From: JBOGEN01 sp050743265
GTDB lineage: Bacteria; Actinomycetota; Actinomycetes; JBOGEN01
DNA: 58,741 bases
Reading direction: 5' to 3'
Assembly: GCA_050743265.1 (NCBI GenBank)
Contig: JBOGEN010000196.1
Coordinates: forward strand, 1-58,741
This document shows positions 7,410 to 16,249 of the stretch, piece by piece. Each line of letters starts with the position of its first letter. Positions within the stretch are counted from its first letter, which is position 1. Made by a program: the position numbers and the translations under genes. The notes below the pieces were generated by a model, which saw only the letters and a program-made list of their open reading frames with translations, did no database searches and was not told where the DNA came from.

Positions 7410-8216
7410 TCAGCCGGCGGGCGGGTCTGGCGCTGAAGGGGGAGGTGGCGCGTCCGGCCGGCCCCCCACGACGTCCCCCACGACCCGCCGCCCGTGGCGC
7501 CACCGTGAGTCGACGCGCTCCTCCCGGGCCTGCGCACGCAGGGCCTTGCGGGAGTCCGGCGCGTACCTGGCCCGTGCCCACGGCGAGTTCGGCCGGGCGA
7601 GCCGCAGCGCCCCGACCAGCGCGACGAACGGGACGATGATGCCGATCGTGCCGGTCCAGAACTTCCCGCGCAGGAAGGTGACGACGACGAGGAGGAGGTT
7701 GGCCGCGAGGGTCAGCACGAGGTTCCACCCGGTCTGCCCCTCGTCCTTGCCCTCGGCGACGCCGAGCGGGCTGAAACCGAGGACGAGCAGGCCGATCAGG
7801 GCCACCGCCAGGATGACCGCGTCGACCGAGGCACGGCCCTGCTCCGTCCAGTACACGTCCCGCAGGTGCAGGATCAGCGCGAACTCGTCGAGCACCAGCG
7901 CTGCCCCGACGCCGAAGACGGCGGCGAACACCTCGGCCCACGGCGACTGACCGCCGACCCTGGAGAAGGCGCCCGCACCCCCGACCAGCATGAAGCCGAC
8001 GCCGAACACGACGTGGTGGATGTGCAGGCCGCCCGGCGTGACGTTGCCGGGCCACCAGCTCACCTGGGCACGGATCATCCGGGTGCTGAACCTGATGAAG
8101 GCGAAGCCGACGAGGAACGCGACGAGGACGAAGAAGAGTGGCTGCTTGCCCGGCTCGTAGATCGTGTTCTGGTAGAGGTCTGCGACATCCGACCAGAGGG
8201 GCACGGACGCCAGCAT
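7410..8216 (-). CDS. Polytopic membrane protein, unknown function
   Basis: This 268-aa protein has about six hydrophobic segments, including PLFFVLVAFLVGFAFI, a HIHHVVFGVGFMLVGG segment, a LVLDEFALILHL segment and two C-terminal helices. The His cluster GGLHIHHVVFG next to a membrane segment, and the acidic DEF within another, could be a metal or proton site, but no family function is known to me. The last 50 residues are a basic and Pro-rich cytoplasmic tail. The ATG at 8216 is the only start near the first segment; its ribosome site is weak. It converges with the QueA-like gene and diverges from the serine hydrolase. Confidence 0.7.
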   Translation of the reverse strand: MLASVPLWSDVADLYQNTIYEPGKQPLFFVLVAFLVGFAFIRFSTRMIRAQVSWWPGNVTPGGLHIHHVVFGVGFMLVGGAGAFSRVGGQSPWAEVFAAVFGVGAALVLDEFALILHLRDVYWTEQGRASVDAVILAVALIGLLVLGFSPLGVAEGKDEGQTGWNLVLTLAANLLLVVVTFLRGKFWTGTIGIIVPFVALVGALRLARPNSPWARARYAPDSRKALRAQAREERVDSRWRHGRRVVGDVVGGRPDAPPPPSAPDPPAG

Positions 8217-8370
8217 GCGCCCGGCTCAGGGGCCCGACAACCACCCGGGCGGGCCCCTGACCAGGAATCACCCCAGCCAGGTGAGGCTCATCAGCGCCTG
8301 CGCTGCGACGTTCGGCGGTGACGCGCCCGGGCACCGCCCCGGGCGCCCGGCCGTGACGGAGGACCACCGG

Positions 8371-9555
8371 ATGTCCCGACCCGTACGCTCACGGACGGTC
8401 GCCCGGATCGCTGCGGGCGTGTCCGCAGTCCTGGTGACGACAGTCCTGGCCACGGTCTCGACCACGGGAGCAGTGGCCGGATCCACCCCCCAGGGCACCC
8501 GGGACGGCGCCGGCCTCACGCGTGCGCTCGAGCGTCTCGTCGCCATGCCGGGCGGCCCTCCGGGCGCGGTGGCCGTGGTCCACCGAGGCCACCACCGGAC
8601 GGTCTACACGGCCGGAGTGGCCAACGTGACCACGCAGCGGCACATCCGCGTCAGCGACCACATGCGGATCGCGAGCATCGCCAAGGCGTTCAGCGGGGCC
8701 GTCGCGCTCACGCTCGTCGACCGGGGCCGGCTCTCGCTGCGCGACACGATCGGCGAGCGGCTGCCCTACCTGCCGGACGCGTGGGGCAACGTGACGCTCG
8801 GGCAGATGCTGCAGCACACGAGCGGCCTGCCCGACTACACGAAGAACAAGAAGTTCCTCGAGCGCGCCACCGCTCACCCGCTGGTGCCGCTGCCGCCGCG
8901 GCAGCTGCTCGCGTTCGTGAAGAGCAAGCCGCTCGTCTTCACGCCCGGGTCGCGGTACGAGTACTCGAACTCGGACAACATCGCGGTCGCGCTCATGGTC
9001 GAGGCCGTCACCGGCCGGCCGTACGCGCGGGTCATGCACCGCCTGGTCTCGAAGCCGCTCGACCTGGTGCGGACGAGCCTGCCCACCGGAGCCCGCCTGC
9101 CCCGCCCGTTCATCCACGGGTACGCCGTCGAGCCCGGCCAGCCGCTCGAGGACCTGAGCGAGGTGCTCGCCGCAGGTCTCACGTTCGCGTCCGGCGGGGT
9201 GGTCTCGACGCCGGCGGATCTCGACCGGTTCATCCGCGGGTACGCGGGGGCGCGGCTGTTCGGCCGCGACGTCCAGGCCAAGCAGCTCCGCCTCGTCGAC
9301 GGCGAGTCCGACCCGCCCGGCCCGGGCGTCAACAGCGCCGGCCTCGGCATCTTCCGGTACGAGACCCGGTGCGGCACCGTCTACGGCCACACGGGCAACT
9401 TCCCCGGGTACACGCAGTTCGCCGCCTCCACCCTGGACGGCCACCGCTCGGTGACCCTCTCCGTGTCGCGGCAGCTGCGCCCGGATGTCGACCCTGTGGT
9501 GTTCGGTGCCCTACGGCGGGCCGACGTACGGGCGGTGTGCGCGGCCCTGAGGTAG
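8371..9555 (+). CDS. Secreted serine hydrolase, beta-lactamase / D-Ala-D-Ala carboxypeptidase (S12) family
   Basis: The 394-aa product begins with a signal peptide (residues 1 to about 35, hydrophobic core ending near GAVAGS). It then has the three S12 motifs: SxxK at Ser102-Lys105 (SIAK), YxN at Tyr198-Asn200 (YSN) and His340-Thr-Gly (HTG). Ser102 is the expected acyl-enzyme nucleophile. Such proteins are DD-peptidases, esterases or class C-like beta-lactamases, and sequence alone does not decide. GGAGG sits ten bases before the ATG at 8371; the longer frame from 8215 is not needed. It faces away from the membrane protein gene and is followed by the XRE-cupin regulator. Confidence 0.88.
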   Translation: MSRPVRSRTVARIAAGVSAVLVTTVLATVSTTGAVAGSTPQGTRDGAGLTRALERLVAMPGGPPGAVAVVHRGHHRTVYTAGVANVTTQRHIRVSDHMRIASIAKAFSGAVALTLVDRGRLSLRDTIGERLPYLPDAWGNVTLGQMLQHTSGLPDYTKNKKFLERATAHPLVPLPPRQLLAFVKSKPLVFTPGSRYEYSNSDNIAVALMVEAVTGRPYARVMHRLVSKPLDLVRTSLPTGARLPRPFIHGYAVEPGQPLEDLSEVLAAGLTFASGGVVSTPADLDRFIRGYAGARLFGRDVQAKQLRLVDGESDPPGPGVNSAGLGIFRYETRCGTVYGHTGNFPGYTQFAASTLDGHRSVTLSVSRQLRPDVDPVVFGALRRADVRAVCAALR

Positions 9556-9667
9556 CCCGCGCAGGGCGGCTAGAGGCGGTCCGTACGGCCGTTGCGGCAG
9601 ACGCACGCGCCCACCTCCGCAGTGTTCACTGTCGCTGTACGATTCGGCCAGCGACGAGGAGGTGCGC

Positions 9668-10363
9668 GTGGCCACGACGTCGTCCCACCCCGCACCCCGG
9701 GCCGAGCCCCGGTCGGCACCCCGCGCGGTGCCCGGTCTCGGTGAGCGCATCCGCGCCGTCCGCATGGAGCGCGGGGTGAGCGTCCGGGGGCTGGCCCGCG
9801 AGGTCGGGGTGTCGGCGAGCCTCGTGTCGCAGATCGAGACGGGCAAGTCCCAGCCGTCGGTGAGCACCCTGTACGCCATCACGTCGGCCCTCGGCGTGTC
9901 CGTGGAGGACGTGTTCGACGCCCCCGGCCCGCCGCCGGACGATGGCGTGACCGCCGCGGCGCTCTCCGCCCTCGCCGGGCCGGAGGGCGAGACGTTCCTC
10001 GCGGGCGCCACCCGGGTGGGCCCCGTCGTACGGCCGGCGGGGCGCGAGGTGCTCGTGCTCGACTCCGGCGTGACATGGGAGCGCCTGGGCCGGGTTCCCG
10101 GCCACGACGTGGACTTCCTCCTCGTCACGTACGCCCCGGGTGGCGCGTCGTCCGGCACGGACCGCCTCATGCGCCACCCCGGCACCGAGTACGGCTACCT
10201 CGTCTCGGGTGAGCTGGTGGCGACGCTGGGGTTCGCGGAGCACCGGCTGCGGCCCGGTGACGCCATCTCGTTCCCCTCGTCGACGCCGCACCGCTACCGC
10301 AACGACGGCGACGAGCCGGCCGTCGGCGTGTGGTTCGTCAGCGACCTGTTCAGTGACTCTTGA
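9668..10363 (+). CDS. XRE-family regulator with C-terminal cupin domain
   Basis: This 231-aa protein has an N-terminal helix-turn-helix at about residues 20-75 (ARVRGLAREVGVSASLVSQIE-like arrangement, then SVSTLYAITSALGVS). A double-stranded beta-helix cupin sits at about residues 130-225 (HPGTEYGYLVSGE, LRPGDAISFPSSTPHRY). The two GTG codons at 9662 and 9668 are both possible; 9668 is better spaced from GAGGAG. XRE-cupin proteins usually control small-molecule catabolism next door, with the ligand bound by the cupin. It directly precedes the catabolic cluster at 10438-22806 and is its likely regulator. Confidence 0.88.
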   Translation: MATTSSHPAPRAEPRSAPRAVPGLGERIRAVRMERGVSVRGLAREVGVSASLVSQIETGKSQPSVSTLYAITSALGVSVEDVFDAPGPPPDDGVTAAALSALAGPEGETFLAGATRVGPVVRPAGREVLVLDSGVTWERLGRVPGHDVDFLLVTYAPGGASSGTDRLMRHPGTEYGYLVSGELVATLGFAEHRLRPGDAISFPSSTPHRYRNDGDEPAVGVWFVSDLFSDS

Positions 10364-10371
10364 CACCCTCG

Positions 10372-10397
10372 GGCGCCAACCCTTGACTTGAGGCGCC
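10372..10397. promoter_or_regulatory. GGCGCC-bounded inverted repeat before the M24 gene
   Basis: Two GGCGCC palindromes (10372-10377 and 10392-10397) bracket a segment containing CCTTGACTTGAGG, which is itself partly dyadic. A TTGACA lies just upstream at 10360-10365. The element sits 40-65 bp upstream of the first catabolic gene and just after the regulator stop, a natural place for an operator. No second copy was found, so the assignment is tentative. Confidence 0.3.
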
Positions 10398-10437
10398 TCG
10401 TTTCCTGGCGGGACTGCACACGCAAGGGGTGGTCGCG

Positions 10438-11829
10438 GTGGCCCTGCGGACCTTCGGCCCGAACGCGGTCGACTGGGAGCAGCGGGTCGACCTCGACCGG
10501 CTGCGCCGTGCGCGCCTGGCCCGCCTGCAGGAGACGCTCGCCCGCTCGTCCCTGGGCGCACTGCTCACGTTCGACTTCTCGAACATCCGCTACATGACGT
10601 CCACCCACATCGGCACGTGGGCGATGGACAAGCTCATACGCTTCGCGCTGCTCACCCGCGACGGCGACCCCGTCGTCTGGGACTTCGGCTCGGCCGCCAA
10701 GCACCACCACCTCTTCAACCCGTGGCTCCGGTACGACCTGCGCGAGGCGGACGGGCTCACCGAGGGCAAGCCGGGGCCGTCCGGCGCCCGGGCCGGCATC
10801 TCCACGCTGCGCGGCGCGTTCCACCCGGACGCGGGCATCGCCGCGGACGTGGCCACCAAGGTAGCCACCGAGCTGCGCGAGCACGGTGTCGCGGACGCAC
10901 CCCTCGGCGTCGACCTCGTCGAGATGCCGGTGCTCGCGGCACTGCAGGCCGAGGGTCTCGAGGTCGTCGACGGGCAGCAGGTCTTCCTCGAGGCACGCAC
11001 CATCAAGACCCCGGACGAGATCGCCCTGCTCACCCAGGCCTGCTCGATGGTCGACGCCGCGTACGAGGAGCTGTACGAGTTCCTCCGGCCCGGCGTGCGC
11101 GAGAACGAGTGCGTGGGCCTGGTGAGCAAGGCGCTCTACGACCTGGGCAGCGAGTACGTCGAGGGCGTCAACGCGATCTCCGGCGAGCGCTGCGCCCCGC
11201 ACCCGCACGTGTTCTCCGACCGGATCCTGCGCCCCGGCGACCCGGCGTTCTTCGACATCCTGCACAGCCACCTGGGCTACCGGACGTGTTACTACCGCTG
11301 CTTCTCGGTCGGCAGCGCCTCGCCGGCGATGCGGGACGCGTACGTGCGCTGCCGGGCGTACATGGACGAGGCCATCTCCCTCGTGAGGCCGGGCGCGATG
11401 ACCGCGGACATCGTCTCGGTCTGGCCGCGCGCCGAGGAGTTCGGGTTCCCGGACGAGATGGCCGCGTTCGCGCTGCAGTACGGGCACGGGGTTGGGCTGT
11501 CCATCTGGGAGAAGCCGATCTTCAGCCGGCTCGTCTCGCTCGACCACCCCGAGGTGCTCACCGAGGGCATGGTGTTCGCGCTGGAGACGTACTGGCCGGC
11601 GTCGGACGGCTGGTCCGCCGCCCGGATCGAGGAGGAGGTCGTCGTCACCGAGGACGGCTGCGAGGTCATCACGAAGTTCCCGGCCGAGGAGCTGCTGGTG
11701 GCCGGTCGCCGGTACTGGACCGTCGGCGGCCCGCTCGACACGCTGCGCGAGTCGCAGTCCCACCTCAACACCGCAACCAGCGGCTCCACGGGGAGCAGTG
11801 GCAACACCGGCACCGGCGGGCCGCGATGA
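10438..11829 (+). CDS. M24-fold (creatinase/aminopeptidase P-like) hydrolase with one metal ligand replaced
   Basis: The 463-aa product has a creatinase N-domain (residues 10-170) and a pita-bread M24 domain. Of the five metal ligands of aminopeptidase P, four align: Asp273 (FFDILHS), His350 (GHGVG), Glu383 (GMVFALE) and Glu398 (ARIEEE). The second Asp, expected 11 residues after the first, is Cys284 (GYRTCYYRC). The second active-site His is also absent (SIWEKP). The family includes peptidases, creatinase, ectoine hydrolase and the DMSP lyase DddP, so a non-peptide substrate is likely. A Ser/Gly/Thr-rich tail ends the protein. GTG 10438 follows AAGGGG; GTG 10429 is the alternative. Its stop overlaps the E1 alpha start (ATGA). 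Confidence 0.85.
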   Translation: MALRTFGPNAVDWEQRVDLDRLRRARLARLQETLARSSLGALLTFDFSNIRYMTSTHIGTWAMDKLIRFALLTRDGDPVVWDFGSAAKHHHLFNPWLRYDLREADGLTEGKPGPSGARAGISTLRGAFHPDAGIAADVATKVATELREHGVADAPLGVDLVEMPVLAALQAEGLEVVDGQQVFLEARTIKTPDEIALLTQACSMVDAAYEELYEFLRPGVRENECVGLVSKALYDLGSEYVEGVNAISGERCAPHPHVFSDRILRPGDPAFFDILHSHLGYRTCYYRCFSVGSASPAMRDAYVRCRAYMDEAISLVRPGAMTADIVSVWPRAEEFGFPDEMAAFALQYGHGVGLSIWEKPIFSRLVSLDHPEVLTEGMVFALETYWPASDGWSAARIEEEVVVTEDGCEVITKFPAEELLVAGRRYWTVGGPLDTLRESQSHLNTATSGSTGSSGNTGTGGPR

Positions 11830-12848
11830 CCGACGCGGACCCCGGCCCCACCCCGCGTACGGACGACCCCGTCGGCCGCGGCGCGCTGCTCGCGATGTAC
11901 CGGCAGATGTCCGTGATCCGCCGCACCGAGCAGGCCGCGCACGACCTGTTCATGGCCGGACTGGTCAAGGGGACGACGCACCTCGCCTCAGGTCACGAGG
12001 CGGTGGCCGTGGGCGCGAGCGCGGCGCTGCGCGCGGACGACTACGTGTTCGCCACGTATCGCGGCCACCACCATGCGATGGCGCGCGGGGCGACGCCGGA
12101 GGAGTGCCTCGCCGAACTGATGAGCAAGGCGACCGGGGTGTGCAAGGCCAAGGGCGGCTCGATGCACCTCACCAAGGCCTCCGCGGGCATGCTCGGCTCG
12201 TACGCCATCGTCGGCGCCCACCTGCCGATGGCCGCCGGAGCGGCGTGGTCGGCACTGATGCGCGGCACCGAGCAGGTCGCGGTCGCGTTCTTCGGCGACG
12301 GCGCGACGAACATCGGGGCCTTCCACGAGGCGCTGAACCTCTCCGCGGTGTGGCGGCTGCCGGTGCTGTTCGTGTGCGAGAACAACCTCTACATGGAGTA
12401 CACGCCGATCGCGTCCGTCACGGCGGTACGCAACCCGGCGGCAGACCGCGCCGCCTCGTACGCCCTGCCCGCGGAGGTCGTCGACGGCAACGACGTCGTG
12501 CAGGTGCGCGACGCAGTCGCCGGCGCGGCCGAGCGTGCCCGTACGGGGGGTGGCCCGGCACTCATCGAGGCGCGCACGTACCGGCACTTCGGGCACAGCC
12601 GCACCGACCCCGGGACGTACCGCCCGGCGGAGGAGGTCGAGCGCTGGCTCGAGCGCGACCCGCTGGACCTGGCCCGGGGACGGCTCGAGACGCTGGGCGC
12701 CAGCCCGCAGGAGGTGGCCGCCGAGGACGAGTCGGCCGCCCGCGTCGTCGCGGCCGCCGTGGACGCGGCGAAGAACGCCCCGGACGCCGACCCTGCCGAG
12801 GCGTTCACCGACGTGTGGGCCGACGGCAGCGCGGGGTGGCGGACGTGA
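11826..12848 (+). CDS. Thiamine-diphosphate-dependent dehydrogenase E1 component, alpha subunit
   Basis: The 340-aa product matches the alpha subunit of alpha2-beta2 E1 enzymes (pyruvate, acetoin and branched-chain types). It has KGTTHLASGHEA, YRGHHHAMA, GGSMHL and the TPP/Mg motif that begins GDGATN and ends about 28 residues later in NN. HFGHSRTDPG marks the phosphorylation-loop region. E1 decarboxylates a 2-oxo substrate and passes the acyl group to E2. It overlaps the M24 gene by four bases and the beta gene by four, forming a tight operon. No E2 or E3 gene lies in the window. Confidence 0.92.
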   Translation: MTDADPGPTPRTDDPVGRGALLAMYRQMSVIRRTEQAAHDLFMAGLVKGTTHLASGHEAVAVGASAALRADDYVFATYRGHHHAMARGATPEECLAELMSKATGVCKAKGGSMHLTKASAGMLGSYAIVGAHLPMAAGAAWSALMRGTEQVAVAFFGDGATNIGAFHEALNLSAVWRLPVLFVCENNLYMEYTPIASVTAVRNPAADRAASYALPAEVVDGNDVVQVRDAVAGAAERARTGGGPALIEARTYRHFGHSRTDPGTYRPAEEVERWLERDPLDLARGRLETLGASPQEVAAEDESAARVVAAAVDAAKNAPDADPAEAFTDVWADGSAGWRT

Positions 12849-13840
12849 CCGCCGACGTCGGGACGCCGATCACGACGTACCGCGAGGCCGTCGCCGAGGG
12901 AATCGCCCGGGAGATGCGGCGTGACCCCACGGTCGTCTGCCTCGGGGAGGACATCGGCGCCGCAGGAGGCGTGTTCAAGACGACGGTCGGGCTGTTCGAC
13001 GAGTTCGGGCCGCAGCGGGTCTGGGACACGCCCATCTCCGAGCAGGCCATCGTCGGCGCGGCCATGGGTGCTGCCATGACCGGCATGCGTCCGGTGGCCG
13101 AGATCATGTTCTCGGACTTCCTCGCCTGCTGCTGGGACTACCTGGCCAACGAGATCCCCAAGGTCAGGTACATGACCGGCGGGCAGGTCACGGTGCCGCT
13201 CGTGGTCCGTACGGCGAACGGCGGCGGTCTGGGGTTCGGCGCGCAGCACTCGCAGGCGGTCGAGAACTGGGCGTTCGCCGTGCCCGGCCTGAAGATCGCC
13301 GCACCGTCCACCCCGGCGGACGTCGTCGGGCTCATGGCCTCGGCGATACGCAGCGACGACCCGGTGTTACTCTTCGAGCACAAGGGGCTGTTCGCGAGCA
13401 GGGGAGCCCCGGCCCCGGACGGCCACGTCGTCCCGCTCGGCCAGGCGCACGTGGCGCGGCAGGGCACGGACGTCACGCTCGTCGCGCTCGCCTCGACCGT
13501 GCCGCTCGCACTGGCCGCCGCGGACACGCTCGCCGCCGACGGCGTGTCCGCCGAGGTGGTGGACCTGCGCTGCCTCGTCCCGCTCGACATGACGACGGTG
13601 CTGCGCTCGCTGGAGAAGACCTCCCGGCTGCTCGTCGTCGAGGAGAACCCGTACCAGGGCGGCTGGGGGGCGACCGTCGTCTCCGTCGTCGTGGACGAGG
13701 CATTCGAGATGCTCGACGCCCCGGTACGCCGGGTCGCCGCCGCCAACGTGCCCCTGCCCTTCGCGGACACCCTGGAGGAGCAGGTCATCCCCACCCTCGA
13801 CACCGTCGCCAGCGCCGTACGCACCCTCGCCGGCTACTGA
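12845..13840 (+). CDS. Thiamine-diphosphate-dependent dehydrogenase E1 component, beta subunit
   Basis: This 331-aa protein is the partner of the preceding gene. Recognisable parts are TYREAVAEGI at the N-terminus, LGEDIGAAGGVF, DTPISEQAIVG, IMFSDFLACC, FGAQHSQ and the C-terminal VEENPYQGGWGA, ending in a conserved LPFADTLEEQVIP. It starts at the GTG inside the alpha-subunit stop. The length is usual for acetoin- and pyruvate-type beta subunits (325-340). Together they would form an alpha2-beta2 E1. The substrate 2-oxo acid is unknown; the cluster's hydroxyacid dehydrogenases could feed it. Confidence 0.92.
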   Translation: MTADVGTPITTYREAVAEGIAREMRRDPTVVCLGEDIGAAGGVFKTTVGLFDEFGPQRVWDTPISEQAIVGAAMGAAMTGMRPVAEIMFSDFLACCWDYLANEIPKVRYMTGGQVTVPLVVRTANGGGLGFGAQHSQAVENWAFAVPGLKIAAPSTPADVVGLMASAIRSDDPVLLFEHKGLFASRGAPAPDGHVVPLGQAHVARQGTDVTLVALASTVPLALAAADTLAADGVSAEVVDLRCLVPLDMTTVLRSLEKTSRLLVVEENPYQGGWGATVVSVVVDEAFEMLDAPVRRVAAANVPLPFADTLEEQVIPTLDTVASAVRTLAGY

Positions 13841-13895
13841 CGCGGACCGTCGCCCCTTCCACCGTCACCCACACGGGGACTCGCAGAAAGGCTCG

Positions 13896-15254
13896 GTGAA
13901 CCAGATGGCCAGGTTGCTGCTCCGCGGTGGACACGTCCTCACCATGGACAGGAGCGTCCCCGACCTCCCCACCGGTGACGTCCTGATCTCGGACGGCCGG
14001 ATCGAGGCGGTCGAGCCGCACGCCGACGCCGACGCCGAGGTGATCGACTGCGCCGGGCGCATCGTCATCCCCGGGTTCGTGGACACGCACCGGCACACCT
14101 GGGAGGCCGCGATCCGCGGGTGCGCGCCCAATGCCACGCTGGACGACTACTTCGTCGAGGTGCTCGACACGTTCGCGCCGGTCTACACCCCGGACGACGT
14201 CTACGCGTCCAACGTCGCGGGCAGCCTGGAGTGCCTCGACGCCGGCATCACCACGCTCGTCGACTGGTCGCACATCAACAACTCGTCCGCGCACGCGGAC
14301 GCGGCGATCCGCGGGCTGGCCGAGACAGGCATCCGGGCCCAGTACGCGTACGGCTCGGCGAACACGTCGCTGCAGGACTACTGGTTCGGCAGCAAGCTCA
14401 CCATCCCGGGCGAGGACGTGCGGCGCGTGCGCGAGACGTACTTCTCCTCGGACTCCGGCCTGCTCACGCTCGCGCTGGCCACGCGCGGCCCGGGGTTCTG
14501 CCAGGACGACGTCGTCCGCTACGAGTGGACGCTGGCCCGCGACCTCGGCATCCCGATCACCGTGCACGTCGCCATGGGCCGTGTCGCCGGGCGTTTCGCG
14601 ATGATCGACCAGCTGCACGGGCTCGGCCTGCTCGGCCCGGACACGACGTACATCCACTGCTGCTACTTCAGCGACCAGGAGTGGCAGCTCGTCGCCGACT
14701 CAGGCGGCACGATCTCCATCGCGCCCCAGGTCGAGCTGCAGATGGGTCACGGCTGGCCGCCCGTGAACAAGGCGCTGGAGTACGGCCTGCGGCCGAGCCT
14801 GTCCATCGACGTGGTGACCACGTCACCCGGCGACCTGTTCAGCCAGATGCGGGCGGCGTTCGGGTCCGAACGGGCACGGGTGAACGCGGAGTGCTGGCAG
14901 GCGGACGTCGAGGTGCCCGAGACGATGCTCACGGCCCGGCAGATGCTCGAGATGGCCACGCTCAACGGCGCCCACGTCGCGGGGCTGGAGGACCGTACCG
15001 GCTCGCTCACCCCGGGCAAGCGCGCCGACGTCGTGGTGCTCGACGCCACGCGGATGAACATCGCCCCCGTCATCGACCCGTACGCGGCCGTGGTGCTGTG
15101 CGCGGACACGTCCAACGTGGAGCACGTCCTCGTGGACGGCGAGTTCCGCAAGCGGGACGGCCGGCTGCTCGCCGACACCGCGCGGGCCCGCACGCTCATC
15201 GAGGACGCGCGGGACCGCCTGCTCGCCGCCACCGCGAAGCAGGACACGGCGTGA
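13896..15254 (+). CDS. Amidohydrolase-superfamily metal-dependent deaminase/hydrolase
   Basis: The 452-aa product has the cytosine/guanine deaminase-like (AtzA/TrzN/SsnA type) layout. A small beta-sandwich holds the ends (LLLRGGHVLTMD and GKRADVVVLDA), and the TIM barrel has the metal site THRHTWE (HxH), VHVAMG, YIHCCY and SIDVVT (the last Asp). Members hydrolyse ring or exocyclic C-N bonds of heterocycles. GTG 13896 is preceded by GAAAGG; an ATG three codons on is possible. It overlaps the bicupin gene by GTGA. It is likely an early step on a nitrogen-containing substrate, though this is inference. Confidence 0.9.
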   Translation: MNQMARLLLRGGHVLTMDRSVPDLPTGDVLISDGRIEAVEPHADADAEVIDCAGRIVIPGFVDTHRHTWEAAIRGCAPNATLDDYFVEVLDTFAPVYTPDDVYASNVAGSLECLDAGITTLVDWSHINNSSAHADAAIRGLAETGIRAQYAYGSANTSLQDYWFGSKLTIPGEDVRRVRETYFSSDSGLLTLALATRGPGFCQDDVVRYEWTLARDLGIPITVHVAMGRVAGRFAMIDQLHGLGLLGPDTTYIHCCYFSDQEWQLVADSGGTISIAPQVELQMGHGWPPVNKALEYGLRPSLSIDVVTTSPGDLFSQMRAAFGSERARVNAECWQADVEVPETMLTARQMLEMATLNGAHVAGLEDRTGSLTPGKRADVVVLDATRMNIAPVIDPYAAVVLCADTSNVEHVLVDGEFRKRDGRLLADTARARTLIEDARDRLLAATAKQDTA

Positions 15255-16249
15255 CGGAGGGAAACCACGGGGCCGGCTCGACCGGATCAGCCGGCTCACC
15301 CGGATCTGCCGGCTCGGCTGCCCCAGCGCCGAGCCGGCACCTCGTTCGGCGGGCGGGCGAGGTGACGCCCGTCCCGCCGGGCGGCTGGGCGGCCGACGCG
15401 GTGGGCCTCACCCGCAGGTCGCTCGTGGACGAGGCCTCCGGTGCCGCCCACACCGGGTTCGGGGTGTGCGCGCTGGCGCCGGGCGGGTCGGTCCCCGCCC
15501 ACGTGCACGCGTACGAGGAGAGCGTGTACGTCCTCGCCGGCGAGGTCGTCCTCCGCACGCCGGAGGGTGCCGCCCTGCTTCATGAGGGCGACTACGGGCT
15601 GCTGCCCGTCGGCGTTCCGCACGCGTGGCACAACGAGGGCGGTTCCGAGGCCCGCTGGGCGGACATGCTCGCCCCGCAGCCCCGGGACCGGCACGACGGC
15701 GACACCTGGCGGGTGGCCCCGTTCGCCGCGACGGACGTCCCGCCGGTGCCGGTGGACGTCCGCGACCCGAGGACCCGCGCGTACGGGCACCTCGCGCCCG
15801 CGCACATGGACCCCCGGCGGCAGGGCCAGGCCGCGCTCGCGGTCTCGGCGAGCATGCGCACCGCGCTGCTCGTCTACTCAGGCATCACGGTGAAGATGAT
15901 GGTCGACTCCGACCTGGGTGCCGTGCTCTCGACGATGTTCATGGTCCGGTACGACCCGGACGGTGCGGCGGGGGCGCACGACCACCCGTTCGAGGAGACG
16001 TACCTGATCCTCGAGGGGGCCACCGACGCGACGTTCGACGGCGTGCCGTACCGACTGGAGGTCGGCGACACCGCCTGGGCCGGGGTCGGCTGCGTGCACT
16101 CGTTCGCCGCCGCGGACGGAGCGCCGGTGCGCTGGCTGGAGACTCAGGCACCGCAGCCGCCGGGCCGGCACTCGTACCGCTTCGCACGCGACTGGGAGTA
16201 CCTCAGCGGCGTCCTCTCGGAAGGAGAGACCCATGGCCTCAGGCCGTAG
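15251..16249 (+). CDS. Bicupin, (S)-ureidoglycine aminohydrolase-like (YlbA/UGHY family)
   Basis: This 332-aa protein has two cupin domains. The first carries HVHAYEESVYVLAGE and LPVGVPHAWHN; the second carries HDHPFEETYLILEG and VGCVHSFAA. The second set (H-x-H, E, H) has the usual Mn-binding pattern of ureidoglycine aminohydrolase, which releases ammonia from (S)-ureidoglycine in purine breakdown. The neighbourhood is not a normal allantoin locus, so the substrate may differ. The first 25 residues are a Gly/Ser/Pro-rich linker absent from the family. The start is the GTG overlapping the amidohydrolase stop; the end overlaps the SDR gene by 17 bases. Confidence 0.82.
   Translation: MTEGNHGAGSTGSAGSPGSAGSAAPAPSRHLVRRAGEVTPVPPGGWAADAVGLTRRSLVDEASGAAHTGFGVCALAPGGSVPAHVHAYEESVYVLAGEVVLRTPEGAALLHEGDYGLLPVGVPHAWHNEGGSEARWADMLAPQPRDRHDGDTWRVAPFAATDVPPVPVDVRDPRTRAYGHLAPAHMDPRRQGQAALAVSASMRTALLVYSGITVKMMVDSDLGAVLSTMFMVRYDPDGAAGAHDHPFEETYLILEGATDATFDGVPYRLEVGDTAWAGVGCVHSFAAADGAPVRWLETQAPQPPGRHSYRFARDWEYLSGVLSEGETHGLRP

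Noticed and set aside
10617..11825. Long N-terminal extension of the E1 alpha frame
   Set aside because: It is the shadow of the M24 gene. E1 alpha homology starts after the ATG at 11826, which overlaps the M24 stop.
14120..15250. Long N-terminal extension of the bicupin frame
   Set aside because: Arg-rich shadow of the amidohydrolase gene; no motifs.
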